Origin: Bradyrhizobium algeriense
GTDB lineage: Bacteria; Pseudomonadota; Alphaproteobacteria; Rhizobiales; Xanthobacteraceae
Assembly (NCBI RefSeq): GCF_003062295.1
Contig: NZ_PYCN01000026.1
Span: 34,444 to 98,443, forward strand
DNA length: 64,000 nucleotides
Direction of reading: 5' to 3'
The translations under genes and the position numbers were made by a program. Below the pieces are notes generated by a model. It saw only the letters and a list, made by a program, of their open reading frames with translations. It made no database searches and was not told where the DNA came from. Shown one piece after another: positions 44,790-52,194 of this stretch. Each line of letters begins with the position of its first letter. The stretch's first letter is position 1.

Positions 44790-45509
44790 TCAACTTATGC
44801 CCGCAGACAAGGCTTCGGCGCGCGGGGTATCCAACAGGACGACGCCACTCGCAAAGGTTTGGATCACACCATCACGTTCGAGCTTCGAGAAGGTACGGCT
44901 CACCGTCTCGATGGTGAGCCCCAGATGATCCGCGATGTCCAGCCTTTTCATCGGCAGCGGCATAATTTCTCCACCACGTCCAATTCCACTCAGTCGGTCG
45001 CGCCAGCCGATCAGGAAGCTCGCTATCTTCTCTTCGGCGGAGCGCCGTCCGAGCAAGACCATATGTTCCTGTGCCCGGGCCAGCTCGCGGCCCGCCAATT
45101 CAATCATGCGGCGCAGCAACTGCGGCCGGTTCTCGGCGAATGTCGCGAACGACTCCTTGGAGAACTGACACAGCGTGACACGGCCGATCGCGTCAGCGGA
45201 GAATTCGTGGCGCGGCAAGCCGGGGAGCCCGAGGAAATCGCCTGGCAATGCAAAACCGACGATCTGCCGCCGGCTGTCCGGCAACAGCTTGTAGAGGCGC
45301 AGGGTACCCGCATGCACGCTGAAGAACGACGTTGCTATGTTTGCCTGTGCGAACACGGTGGCGCCTGATTCAAAACGAACATGCCGCGACAGCTGCGCCA
45401 ATTCGCGCAATTCGGTCTTGTCGAGCGCTGCGCAGATGGCAAAGCCCCTCGCCGTGCAATCGTGACACAATCGACAACGCGTTCCTTCCCCCAAAACCGA
45501 AATCTTCAC
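44790..45509 (-). CDS. fnrN: FNR-type oxygen-responsive regulator (FnrN/FixK1-like)
   Basis: Crp/Fnr family activator of 239 aa with the cysteines needed for an oxygen-labile 4Fe-4S cluster: C15, C18 and C26 in CHDCTARGFAIC, plus C114 in VTLCQFSKE. It therefore differs from FixK2, which lacks them. The cNMP-like barrel spans about 40-130 and the helix-turn-helix is MKRLDIADHLGLTIETVSRTFSKLERDG, whose E-xx-SR contacts are those that read TTGAT half-sites. A perfect anaerobox upstream at 45597 implies autoregulation or FixK2 control. In B. japonicum fixK1 maps elsewhere, as I recall, so its position here beside fixN is notable. Confidence 0.88.
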   Translation of the reverse strand: MKISVLGEGTRCRLCHDCTARGFAICAALDKTELRELAQLSRHVRFESGATVFAQANIATSFFSVHAGTLRLYKLLPDSRRQIVGFALPGDFLGLPGLPRHEFSADAIGRVTLCQFSKESFATFAENRPQLLRRMIELAGRELARAQEHMVLLGRRSAEEKIASFLIGWRDRLSGIGRGGEIMPLPMKRLDIADHLGLTIETVSRTFSKLERDGVIQTFASGVVLLDTPRAEALSAGIS

Positions 45510-45596
45510 ACGTCCCTCCGATTGCCGCCTGCAGGCGCCTCATGGGCGCGTTTCCCTGCCGGTCGATGCAGTGTAGCGTCCTGGGATGAGGTGTTG

Positions 45597-45610
45597 TTGA
45601 TGCAGATCAA
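45597..45610. promoter_or_regulatory. FixK/FNR box upstream of fnrN
   Basis: TTGATGCAGATCAA, perfect palindrome, centred about 94 bases from the fnrN start, with transcription expected near 45562. It supports feedback or FixK2 control of the FnrN-like regulator. Confidence 0.85.
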
Positions 45611-46778
45611 TCGCCGGAGACGCCCTGAAGCTGCGTCGTTCCGCGCCCCGCGTAGGTCGTTAAGGGCGCGAGCTCGAGCTTGCCACTGAGATCCACGGCA
45701 CCTCGCTTGACGCGCTCCAGATCGAGGCGCCCAGCTATCGCTGGTCTCGGGCCTGCTGCACCATCCCCTGAACGGACAGTCAGCCTGCTCGTACCGGTGG
45801 TCAGCATCATTATCAAGGCCTGACCAAGCCCGCAGCTAGCCAGCTCCCACTTAAGCTGCCTGTTGAACAGAGCAAGATCGCCACGAAGAAACCCTCCCTG
45901 AAGCCGATTCTTAAACCCTCCCTCCCTCCCATCGCAGTTATCGCAAGATCCGGCTGGAGCCTGCGCAACAGCCAGGTCGCCCCGAAGGCGGCGCGGGCAC
46001 CGGCCATGTGATCGTTGCGCCGCTGGACGATGACTTCAGGATCGACGCCAATTCTGGCGGGCCCGCCGCGAAGCGTGCCGCTTCGCAAAATGCGGTCCTA
46101 TGAGGAAAACGCCCTCGGCCAACTCGTTCGCCGTCAAGGAGGTGGCTGGGTGTTACACTATGATTCCTCACTCCGCCTGGCCCACGAAGTCCGATTCATT
46201 GCAAGGACGAGCGTTCGCTCCCGGCGAATATGTCTCGATCGGCGGTCTGATCGGGTCGCCGCCCTGCGGGGTCCGCGAGGGAGCGGAAGGCGGCAGTGCC
46301 GTTCCACCTCACCAATCCGAATTGTGGAATATTGTGTTGGTTTGGACTGTCCGGATCAATCCAATCTCGGATTTCGTGTTGGAGTCACCAGCCGCGTGTG
46401 CGACTATCCTTTCGAGGCCATGCTGCCGATGGTGCCCAGTCACCCTGGCGTTGTACTGGCTGATCGACCGCGCAGCACCTCTTGGGAGAAACGACCGATC
46501 AAGACATGCCTGGCGAGCACCCGATTCGCGCTCATCGAAGTGCTGCGAACGTTTGGCTGCGTTGCTCGAAATCGACTGAACTCTGGCCCCCGGAGAGGGA
46601 AGGCCGCTATAGAACCCACACGAACCAATGCTCTACCAGACATCGCAGTTCAACACGACAATCCAGATGGCCCACATTCGCCGCCGGGTTACTTCGGAGG
46701 ATGGCGCGCCCGATCCGAACGAGCCGCTCAACTCATTGACCCTCAAGCGACTGCTGGTCATACGCGGCACTGCTGCGA
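45611..46778. other. 1.2-kb stretch without an intact gene
   Basis: Several short frames on both strands have codon-like composition but no recognisable family. The leftward ones at 45607-45816 (ending LDLERVKRGAVDLSGKLEL...) and 45813-46088 (PARIGVDPEVIVQRRND...) look most like decayed coding sequence. The long rightward frame from 46015 is interrupted in sense and is antisense to the CBS gene at its end. Confidence 0.4.
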
Positions 46779-47219
46779 TCAGACTCGGTCAGCGTCCGCC
46801 GTGGCGCAATCCTGCAGCGCCCGCATCACGTCCTTCCGCGAAATAATGCCGGCAAGCCGCTGCTCGCTGTCGAGCACTGGCATGCTGCGGAGTCGGTGGT
46901 TGACCATCAGCTCCAGCACGCGGGTCAGCCTGGTTTCGGGAGCGACATAAATGAATTCCGCTGTCATTAGATCAACGGCAGTCCGCTGCATCAGGTCGCG
47001 GTAGCGCGGGATGATGCGCGCCGGCGTGAAAACGAAGCAGGACAGGTAGTCAAACTTGGAGATGACGCCGACCACCTGCGATCCGTCCATGACCGGATAG
47101 GCATTGAAATCTTGCTTCTCGAAGAGATCGCCGAGTTCGCACATCGTCATATCGCGCGCAACCGTCCTAGGCTCGCGCGTCATGTAATCGGCAACCGTCT
47201 GCTCGAGAAACTTGTACAA
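46779..47219 (-). CDS. CBS-domain pair protein
   Basis: 146-aa cytoplasmic protein made of two CBS motifs. The first (VADYMTREPRTVARDMTMCELGDLF ... VVGVISKFD) and the second (AVDLMTAEFIYVAPETRLTRVLELM ... LAGIISRKDVMRAL) together form an adenosyl-nucleotide-sensing module. The start codon appears to be TTG with GAGG eight bases upstream. It diverges from fixL. Similar CBS genes neighbour fixLJ in other Bradyrhizobium; what it senses or controls is not known to me. Confidence 0.85.
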   Translation of the reverse strand: MYKFLEQTVADYMTREPRTVARDMTMCELGDLFEKQDFNAYPVMDGSQVVGVISKFDYLSCFVFTPARIIPRYRDLMQRTAVDLMTAEFIYVAPETRLTRVLELMVNHRLRSMPVLDSEQRLAGIISRKDVMRALQDCATADADRV

Positions 47220-47405
47220 GGCGAAATCCTCGCTGTCGACGGCGCCACTTCAAGCACGCGGGGCGGCCGCGCATATTGAGCGAGGTCAAACGGATGAAAT
47301 CAGCGCGATCGTACATATTTTCTCGCCCTTGAGTGCGGCCGGGCATTCGGCCCATAATCGGGAAAATCTCAACCGAATCCGCGCTCCGGAATTGGAAAAG
47401 GACAA

Positions 47406-48941
47406 TTGAGCGGCATAGCCCCCTTCCCGTGTGACGACGGCAGCCACGATCAGCGCTTTCGGCTGGGTGCCGAGGGCGCTGGCGTCGGCGGCTGGGATAT
47501 CGATCTGTCCACCAGGGAGTTGTTCTGGTCGAATATCGCGCGAAAACTGTTCGGCGTTTCCAATGCCGCTGCGGTCAGCTACGACCTGTTCCTTTCGCTG
47601 CTCGAGCCTGAGGACCGCGAGCGAACCGAGCAGGCGATCTCCCGTTCACGCGAGACCGGCGCCTCGTTTGACCTCTCCTACCGGCTAAGACGCGAGGACG
47701 GCGGCAGCCATTGGGTCCGCGCCCGCGGCAGCGTCATCAGGAACAAGGATGGCATTCCGTCCCACCTTTCCGGCGTCGTGCTCGACCTCGAGGAGGAGAA
47801 GCGGCTCGAGGAGGACCTGCGCACGCGCGAACGGCACCTGCAGTTGATACTGGAGACCATCCCGGACGCGATGATCGTCATCGACAGCCGCGGCATCATG
47901 CAGTTCTTCTCGAGCGCGGCGGAACGCCAGTTCGGCTACATCCAGAGCGAGGCAATCGGGCAGAATGTCAGCATCCTGATGCCCGAGCCCGACCGTTCAC
48001 GCCATGACGGCTATATGGCGCGATACGTCGCCACCGGCGAACGGCACATCATCGGCATCGGCCGCATCGTCACCGGTCAGCGCAAGGACGGCACCACCTT
48101 CCCGATGCACCTGTCGATCGGCGAGATGCAATCCGGCGGCATGCCCTATTTTACCGGCTTCGTCCGCGACCTCACCGAGCATCAGCAGACCCAGGCGCGG
48201 CTGCAGGAATTGCAGTCCGAGCTCGTCCACATGTCACGGCTGAGCGCGATGGGAGAGATGGGTTCTGCATTGGCACATGAGCTTAACCAGCCGCTTGCTG
48301 CCATCAGCAACTACGTGAAGGGCTCGCGCCGGCTGCTTGCCGCGAGCCCCGATCCGAATCGCGCTAGAATCGAGAACGCGATGGATCGCGCCGCGGAACA
48401 GGCGATCCGCGCCGGGCAGATCATCCGGCGGCTGCGCGATTTCGTCGCCCGCGGCGAATCCGAAAAGCGCGTCGAGAGCCTTTCGAAGATGATCGAAGAA
48501 GCCGGCGCGCTTGGCCTAGCCGGTGCGCGCGAACAGGACGTGCGGATCCGCTTCAGCCTGGACCCGCAGCATGACCATGTCCTGGTCGACCGCGTCCAGA
48601 TCCAGCAGGTGCTGGTCAATCTGTTCCGCAACGCGCTGGAAGCCATGGCCCAGTCCGCACGGCGCGAGCTCATCGTCTCTAACCGGCCGATCGACGGGGA
48701 CATGACCGAAGTCTCGGTGTTCGACACCGGTCACGGATTCCCCGAAGATGTGGAGAAGCACCTGTTCCAGACCTTCTTTACGACCAAAGAAACGGGCATG
48801 GGGGTCGGGCTGTCGATCAGCCGCTCCATCATCGAGGCCCATGGCGGCAGGATGTGGGCCGAATCCGATCACGCAGGCGGCACGACGTTTCGCTTCACCC
48901 TGCCGGCGGCACCCAACGAGAGTTTGACAGATGGCAACTAG
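47406..48941 (+). CDS. fixL: Oxygen-sensing histidine kinase FixL
   Basis: Heme-PAS sensor kinase that is active when oxygen leaves its heme. The 511-aa protein has an N-terminal PAS without heme (about 20-130), a heme PAS (140-255) with H200 as proximal ligand and R206, H214 and R220 around the heme, identical in number to B. japonicum FixL, then the phosphorylated H291 in SALAHELNQPLAAI and the ATPase domain (NLFRNALEAMA, DTGHGFPEDV, GMGVGLSISRSI). The start is TTG at 47406 with AAAAGGA before it. It has no transmembrane segment, so it is soluble like the Bradyrhizobium form. It overlaps fixJ by 11 bases. Confidence 0.97.
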   Translation: MSGIAPFPCDDGSHDQRFRLGAEGAGVGGWDIDLSTRELFWSNIARKLFGVSNAAAVSYDLFLSLLEPEDRERTEQAISRSRETGASFDLSYRLRREDGGSHWVRARGSVIRNKDGIPSHLSGVVLDLEEEKRLEEDLRTRERHLQLILETIPDAMIVIDSRGIMQFFSSAAERQFGYIQSEAIGQNVSILMPEPDRSRHDGYMARYVATGERHIIGIGRIVTGQRKDGTTFPMHLSIGEMQSGGMPYFTGFVRDLTEHQQTQARLQELQSELVHMSRLSAMGEMGSALAHELNQPLAAISNYVKGSRRLLAASPDPNRARIENAMDRAAEQAIRAGQIIRRLRDFVARGESEKRVESLSKMIEEAGALGLAGAREQDVRIRFSLDPQHDHVLVDRVQIQQVLVNLFRNALEAMAQSARRELIVSNRPIDGDMTEVSVFDTGHGFPEDVEKHLFQTFFTTKETGMGVGLSISRSIIEAHGGRMWAESDHAGGTTFRFTLPAAPNESLTDGN

Positions 48942-49548
48942 AGGAAATGTCTACGTCATCGACGATGATGAGGCCATGCGTGACTCGCTGCACTTCTTGC
49001 TCGATTCCGCGGATTTTGAGGTCAGTCTGTTCGAGACGGCGCAGAAATTCCTCGATCACCTTTCCACCATCGAATTCGGCTGTGTAGTCTCGGATGTCCG
49101 CATGCCCGGCATCGATGGCGTCGAGTTGCTAAAGCGCCTCAAGGTGAGCCGCGCCTCCTTGGCCGTCATCATCGTGACCGGCCATGGCGACGTCCCCCTC
49201 GCCGTCGAGGCGATGAAACTCGGTGCGGTCGATTTCCTGGAGAAGCCGTTCGAGGATGACCGCCTGGTCGCGATGATCGACGCCGCGCTCCGGCAGGCTG
49301 AAGCCGGCGCCCGCGACGAGGCAATGACGCAGGACATCGCCGCGCGGGTCGCCTCGCTGAGCCCGCGCGAGCGGCAGGTGATGGAGGGATTGGTGGCTGG
49401 CCTATCCAATAAGATGATCGCAGGCGACTACAATATCAGCCCGCGCACCATCGAGGTCTACCGAGCCAACGTGATGACCAAGATGCAGGCTTCGAGTCTT
49501 TCGGAACTCGTCCGCCTCGCCATGCGAGCCGGGGCGCTTAAAGATTGA
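48931..49548 (+). CDS. fixJ: Response regulator FixJ
   Basis: Two-domain regulator activated by FixL. The receiver has the acidic pocket VYVIDDDEAM, phospho-acceptor D55 in CVVSDVRMPG, Thr in IIVTGHGD and Lys in FLEKPFEDD. The C-terminal LuxR-type helix-turn-helix is SLSPRERQVMEGLVAGLSNKMIAGDYNISPRTIEVYR. The length of 205 aa is standard. Its target should be the fixK2 promoter 0.5 kb downstream. Confidence 0.97.
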   Translation: MATRGNVYVIDDDEAMRDSLHFLLDSADFEVSLFETAQKFLDHLSTIEFGCVVSDVRMPGIDGVELLKRLKVSRASLAVIIVTGHGDVPLAVEAMKLGAVDFLEKPFEDDRLVAMIDAALRQAEAGARDEAMTQDIAARVASLSPRERQVMEGLVAGLSNKMIAGDYNISPRTIEVYRANVMTKMQASSLSELVRLAMRAGALKD

Positions 49549-49558
49549 GCTGAATCAA
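49545..49558 (+). promoter_or_regulatory. FixK2-type box overlapping the fixJ stop codon
   Basis: TTGAGCTGAATCAA fits TTGA-N6-TCAA with one mismatch to the strict TTGAT half. It covers the fixJ TGA and is centred 82 bases before the stand-alone receiver gene, with initiation expected near 49593. Confidence 0.65.
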
Positions 49559-49633
49559 GTCGGGCCCGCTGGAAGGCCTTATGGATGCTCTGATCGACCG
49601 CATGGCTGATCAGAAAGCCGCATAAAGCCTGTG

Positions 49634-50029
49634 ATGCCCTCTCCTAACAGAACGCCCCTTGTCTACGTCGTCGATGATGACACCGATGTGCTCGGATCGC
49701 TGCGCTTTCTCCTGGAAACCGACGGTTTTTGTGTCCGCACTTTCCGCAGCGGCGAGGCGCTCCTGAACGCCATGACTATGGGCGGCGTCGATTGCTTCGT
49801 GATCGACTACAAGATGCCGGGCATGAGCGGCATCGACCTTGCCAGTCTCTTGCGCCGGCGCGATATCGATACGCCGATCATCCTGATCACCGGTCACCCC
49901 GACTCGTCCATTCCGGCCAAAGCAGCAGTCGCCGGTATTCGCCATGTGCTGGTCAAGCCGCATGTCGAGGACAGCCTTTCCTCCCATATCTGGGACGCGA
50001 TCAACACGGAGCGGCCCTCGGCGTCCTGA
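49634..50029 (+). CDS. Single-domain response regulator between fixJ and fixK2
   Basis: 131-aa receiver without an output domain. It has VYVVDDDTDVLGSL, phospho-acceptor Asp in CFVIDYKMPGMSG, LITGHPDSS and the Lys in HVLVKPHVEDSL. GTG (49631) and ATG (49634) are adjacent; neither has a strong ribosome site. B. japonicum carries an equivalent gene (bll2758, as I recall) at this place. It could act as a phosphate sink for FixL or in another circuit; that is inference. A FixK-type box upstream suggests feedback from FixK2. Confidence 0.88.
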   Translation: MPSPNRTPLVYVVDDDTDVLGSLRFLLETDGFCVRTFRSGEALLNAMTMGGVDCFVIDYKMPGMSGIDLASLLRRRDIDTPIILITGHPDSSIPAKAAVAGIRHVLVKPHVEDSLSSHIWDAINTERPSAS

Positions 50030-50052
50030 AAACCGGCACACAGCTCCGGGAT

Positions 50053-50080
50053 TCTACTTAAGGCATTGCCCCTAAGGCAT
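50053..50080 (+). promoter_or_regulatory. Possible FixJ-binding region of fixK2
   Basis: Two imperfect direct repeats, CTTAAGGCATTG and CCTAAGGCATGA, lie 70-95 bases before the fixK2 start, in the place where FixJ binds in Bradyrhizobium. The sequence resembles the TAMG-rich FixJ sites only loosely. Confidence 0.3.
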
Positions 50081-50147
50081 GAAGCGAAATTTCCCAGCCG
50101 TTTTGTTCCACTTACCAATTCGCCATCCGCTGCACAGGAGATGGCTC

Positions 50148-50837
50148 ATGCTCACCCGATCGATCGCCCCGTCCCTCAACGTCAACCGAGCCGCTCCCGG
50201 CGCGTTTGGGCCTGTCGAACCGTTTTTCGGCCTCACAGGCCATGCTGGCCTGATCGCCACGGAGTTCACCTACCGCAAGGACGAGGAAATCTACGGTGAG
50301 GACGAGCCGGCGGAGTATGTTTACCAGGTCGTTCGCGGCGCGATGCGCACCTACAAGCTGCTGTCCGACGGACGTCGTCAAATCGGCGCGTTCCATTTGC
50401 CTGGCGACGTGTTCGGGCTAGAGTCTGGCACCAAGCACCGCCTGGCCGCCGAAGCCATCATCGACAGCACCGTGCGCCTGGTGAAGCGCCGCAGCCTCGA
50501 ACATGCGGCCGGCACCGACGTCCGGGTCGCCCACAAGCTCTGGACCATAACGGCTGATGACCTCAAGCGCGCCGAGGAGCACATCCTGCTGCTTGGTCGC
50601 AAAAGCGCGATGGAACGAGTCGCCAACTTCCTCCTGGAGATGGATCGCCGCCTTACGGTGGCCGGCACGATGGCGCTCCCGATGTGCCGCCGCGACATCG
50701 GCGATTATCTCGGGCTTACGCTGGAAACGGTGTCACGTGCCCTGTCGCAATTGAACGACGAAGGCGTGCTGGGCTTTTCCGGTGCCCGCCAGATCGTGCT
50801 GCGCAACCACCAGCGCCTGCGCACCATGGATATCTGA
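50148..50837 (+). CDS. fixK2: Crp/Fnr-type activator FixK2
   Basis: Central activator of the microaerobic regulon, lacking the FNR cysteines. The 229-aa protein has the nucleotide-binding-like barrel (about 45-125: PAEYVYQVVRGAMRTYKLLSDGRRQIGAFHLPGDVFGLE in pieces) and the helix-turn-helix CRRDIGDYLGLTLETVSRALSQL. The single cysteine C180 stands next to the recognition helix, like C183 of B. japonicum FixK2, which is the redox-sensitive switch. Start: ATG at 50148 with AGGAG seven bases before; the frame opens 23 codons earlier. Confidence 0.95.
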   Translation: MLTRSIAPSLNVNRAAPGAFGPVEPFFGLTGHAGLIATEFTYRKDEEIYGEDEPAEYVYQVVRGAMRTYKLLSDGRRQIGAFHLPGDVFGLESGTKHRLAAEAIIDSTVRLVKRRSLEHAAGTDVRVAHKLWTITADDLKRAEEHILLLGRKSAMERVANFLLEMDRRLTVAGTMALPMCRRDIGDYLGLTLETVSRALSQLNDEGVLGFSGARQIVLRNHQRLRTMDI

Positions 50838-51266
50838 TCGGCCTCATATGGCGAAGCCAAGTCGAGCGAATTCAGGTTGGCCGATGTGAATAAGCAGTCG
50901 CTCCAACCTGAAGCGTTCCGGCGTGTTGACAAAGATCCAGTGATGCCGGGCGTGAGGCCAAAACAATGCGCAGGCTATAGATGTCTCCAAACGAAAGTTT
51001 CGCGAGATGCATGGCGTTCCCGATTGGACGTTGCATCCGACCGGGTCGAGGTAACGGGAGCGCAGCCGACGGGAGATCGCAATTGAACGCGATCGCCGCC
51101 TCGCGTCCGCCCGCTTGGTCCGCGAGCAGGGGCTTGATGTTGCACCGCCTGCCGAGACCTGGCCACTTACCTTGCGAGGTAACCGCTAATGCCTGTCCGA
51201 AAATATAAGGACTTGCTCGGTCCTAATGAAAAGGCGTGATTGCGGGGCGACTGGGATTGCGGGTTC
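50838..51266. other. Gap downstream of fixK2
   Basis: 430 bases in which I see no gene, terminator or repeat. Short frames on both strands are uninformative. Confidence 0.4.
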
Positions 51267-51359
51267 ATGGAGTGGGAGAAGCTAGAGGCGCTTTGGAACG
51301 CCGGTGATAAGAAAGCCTTCGTATGGTGGCCGGGAATGACTCTGCCCAAGTCTCTATGA
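51267..51359 (+). CDS. 30-codon frame, possible gene remnant
   Basis: Reads MEWEKLEALWNAGDKKAFVW then WPGMTLPKSL and stops one base before the convergent cspA end. The composition looks coding (Trp-rich, amphipathic), but there is no clear ribosome site, so it is more likely the tail of a broken gene. Not recognised. Confidence 0.2.
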   Translation: MEWEKLEALWNAGDKKAFVWWPGMTLPKSL

Positions 51360-51563
51360 TCAACCGATCACGACCTTTTCGGCTCGACTACGTCCGGTCC
51401 TGCGGTCTACACCGATTTCATAGCTGACGCGGTCTCCTTGCTTGGGCGTTACACCGGGCAACAAGCTGCTCACGTGGAAGAATAGGTCTTCACCGCCGGT
51501 ATCAGGCGCTATAAAGCCGAACCCCTTATCGTCCTTAAACAGCTTCACCTTGCCTTGGGGCAT
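51360..51563 (-). CDS. cspA: Cold-shock domain protein
   Basis: 67-aa single OB-fold nucleic-acid chaperone. RNP1 is DKGFGFIAP and RNP2 DLFFHVSSL, both complete. The usual W after K-x-x in the first strand is replaced by Phe (VKLFKDDKGFGF), as in several rhizobial paralogues. GGAGAGAAG precedes the ATG. It stands alone between fixK2 and the metE remnant; one of probably many csp genes in the genome. Confidence 0.92.
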   Translation of the reverse strand: MPQGKVKLFKDDKGFGFIAPDTGGEDLFFHVSSLLPGVTPKQGDRVSYEIGVDRRTGRSRAEKVVIG

Positions 51564-51851
51564 GTTCTTCTCTCCGAATCACATAAATTAACGGCGTATC
51601 AGATCATTAAACTCGACAGACCTGCTCGCCTCAAGTGATTTGCGGAATTAGGATTAGCTTTAGTGCGCCAACTCCGCCGCGTTGAGCCGTGGTAGCAGCA
51701 ATGCAGCCGGCAGTTTCTGACGACGCCTTTCGACAATGGCACCTGCCGGATAGGCGCAGCGATCTTCCAGCGCGAACAGATCGCCCTGTCTCAGGAGAAC
51801 GACGACGGTTCGCTCGCGAGACGAGGAGCAAAAGCGTTCTCCGGCCTGATC
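51564..51851. other. Gap between cspA and the FlbD-like gene
   Basis: About 290 bases including the cspA leader; AT-rich near 51600, then GC-rich. Nothing recognised. Confidence 0.4.
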
Positions 51852-52145
51852 TCACGCGACCAGGCAAGAGCATGCCCGTCCGGATGCGCATCGCCCGTTC
51901 GCAAATCGACCGACACTTCGCCGGTTCCGGTTCCCAAAGTCTGCAACACTCGACTCAATAAACCCCACCGAGATGGATCGAGAGATTTCGTCCGGCGTCT
52001 CGTTCACCTCGATCGTTTGGGCGTTGCTTCCGACAAACTCCAGGATCGTTTTCTCGCCATCACGCCACATCTCCTCGACAAGCGAGAAATTCACGCAACA
52101 GGGCTCCTCCTTTCCAAAGCGGGTGCATTTGATCCAGAAACGCAT
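51852..52145 (-). CDS. Small FlbD-like hypothetical protein
   Basis: 97-aa protein starting MRFWIKCTRFGKEEPCCVNF with AGGGAG six bases before the ATG. The pattern of VNFSLVEEMWRDGEKTILEF followed by TIEVNETPDEISRSI recalls the short FlbD fold (N-terminal beta strands, then V-x-E-t-x-E-E-I-x-x-x-I). This is a resemblance, not a firm call. The C-terminal thirty residues look unrelated to that fold and may be extended by loss of an original stop. It lies 50 bases after the decayed metE. Confidence 0.45.
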   Translation of the reverse strand: MRFWIKCTRFGKEEPCCVNFSLVEEMWRDGEKTILEFVGSNAQTIEVNETPDEISRSISVGFIESSVADFGNRNRRSVGRFANGRCASGRACSCLVA

Positions 52146-52194
52146 CGGCGCTCCCTGTGAAAAAAGACGCCGGACATCGGCGATTGCCTCGGGA

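Noticed and set aside
46015..46950. 311-aa rightward frame before the CBS gene
   Set aside because: Low-complexity, Arg/Ser-rich, ends antisense to the CBS gene, no ribosome site or motif.
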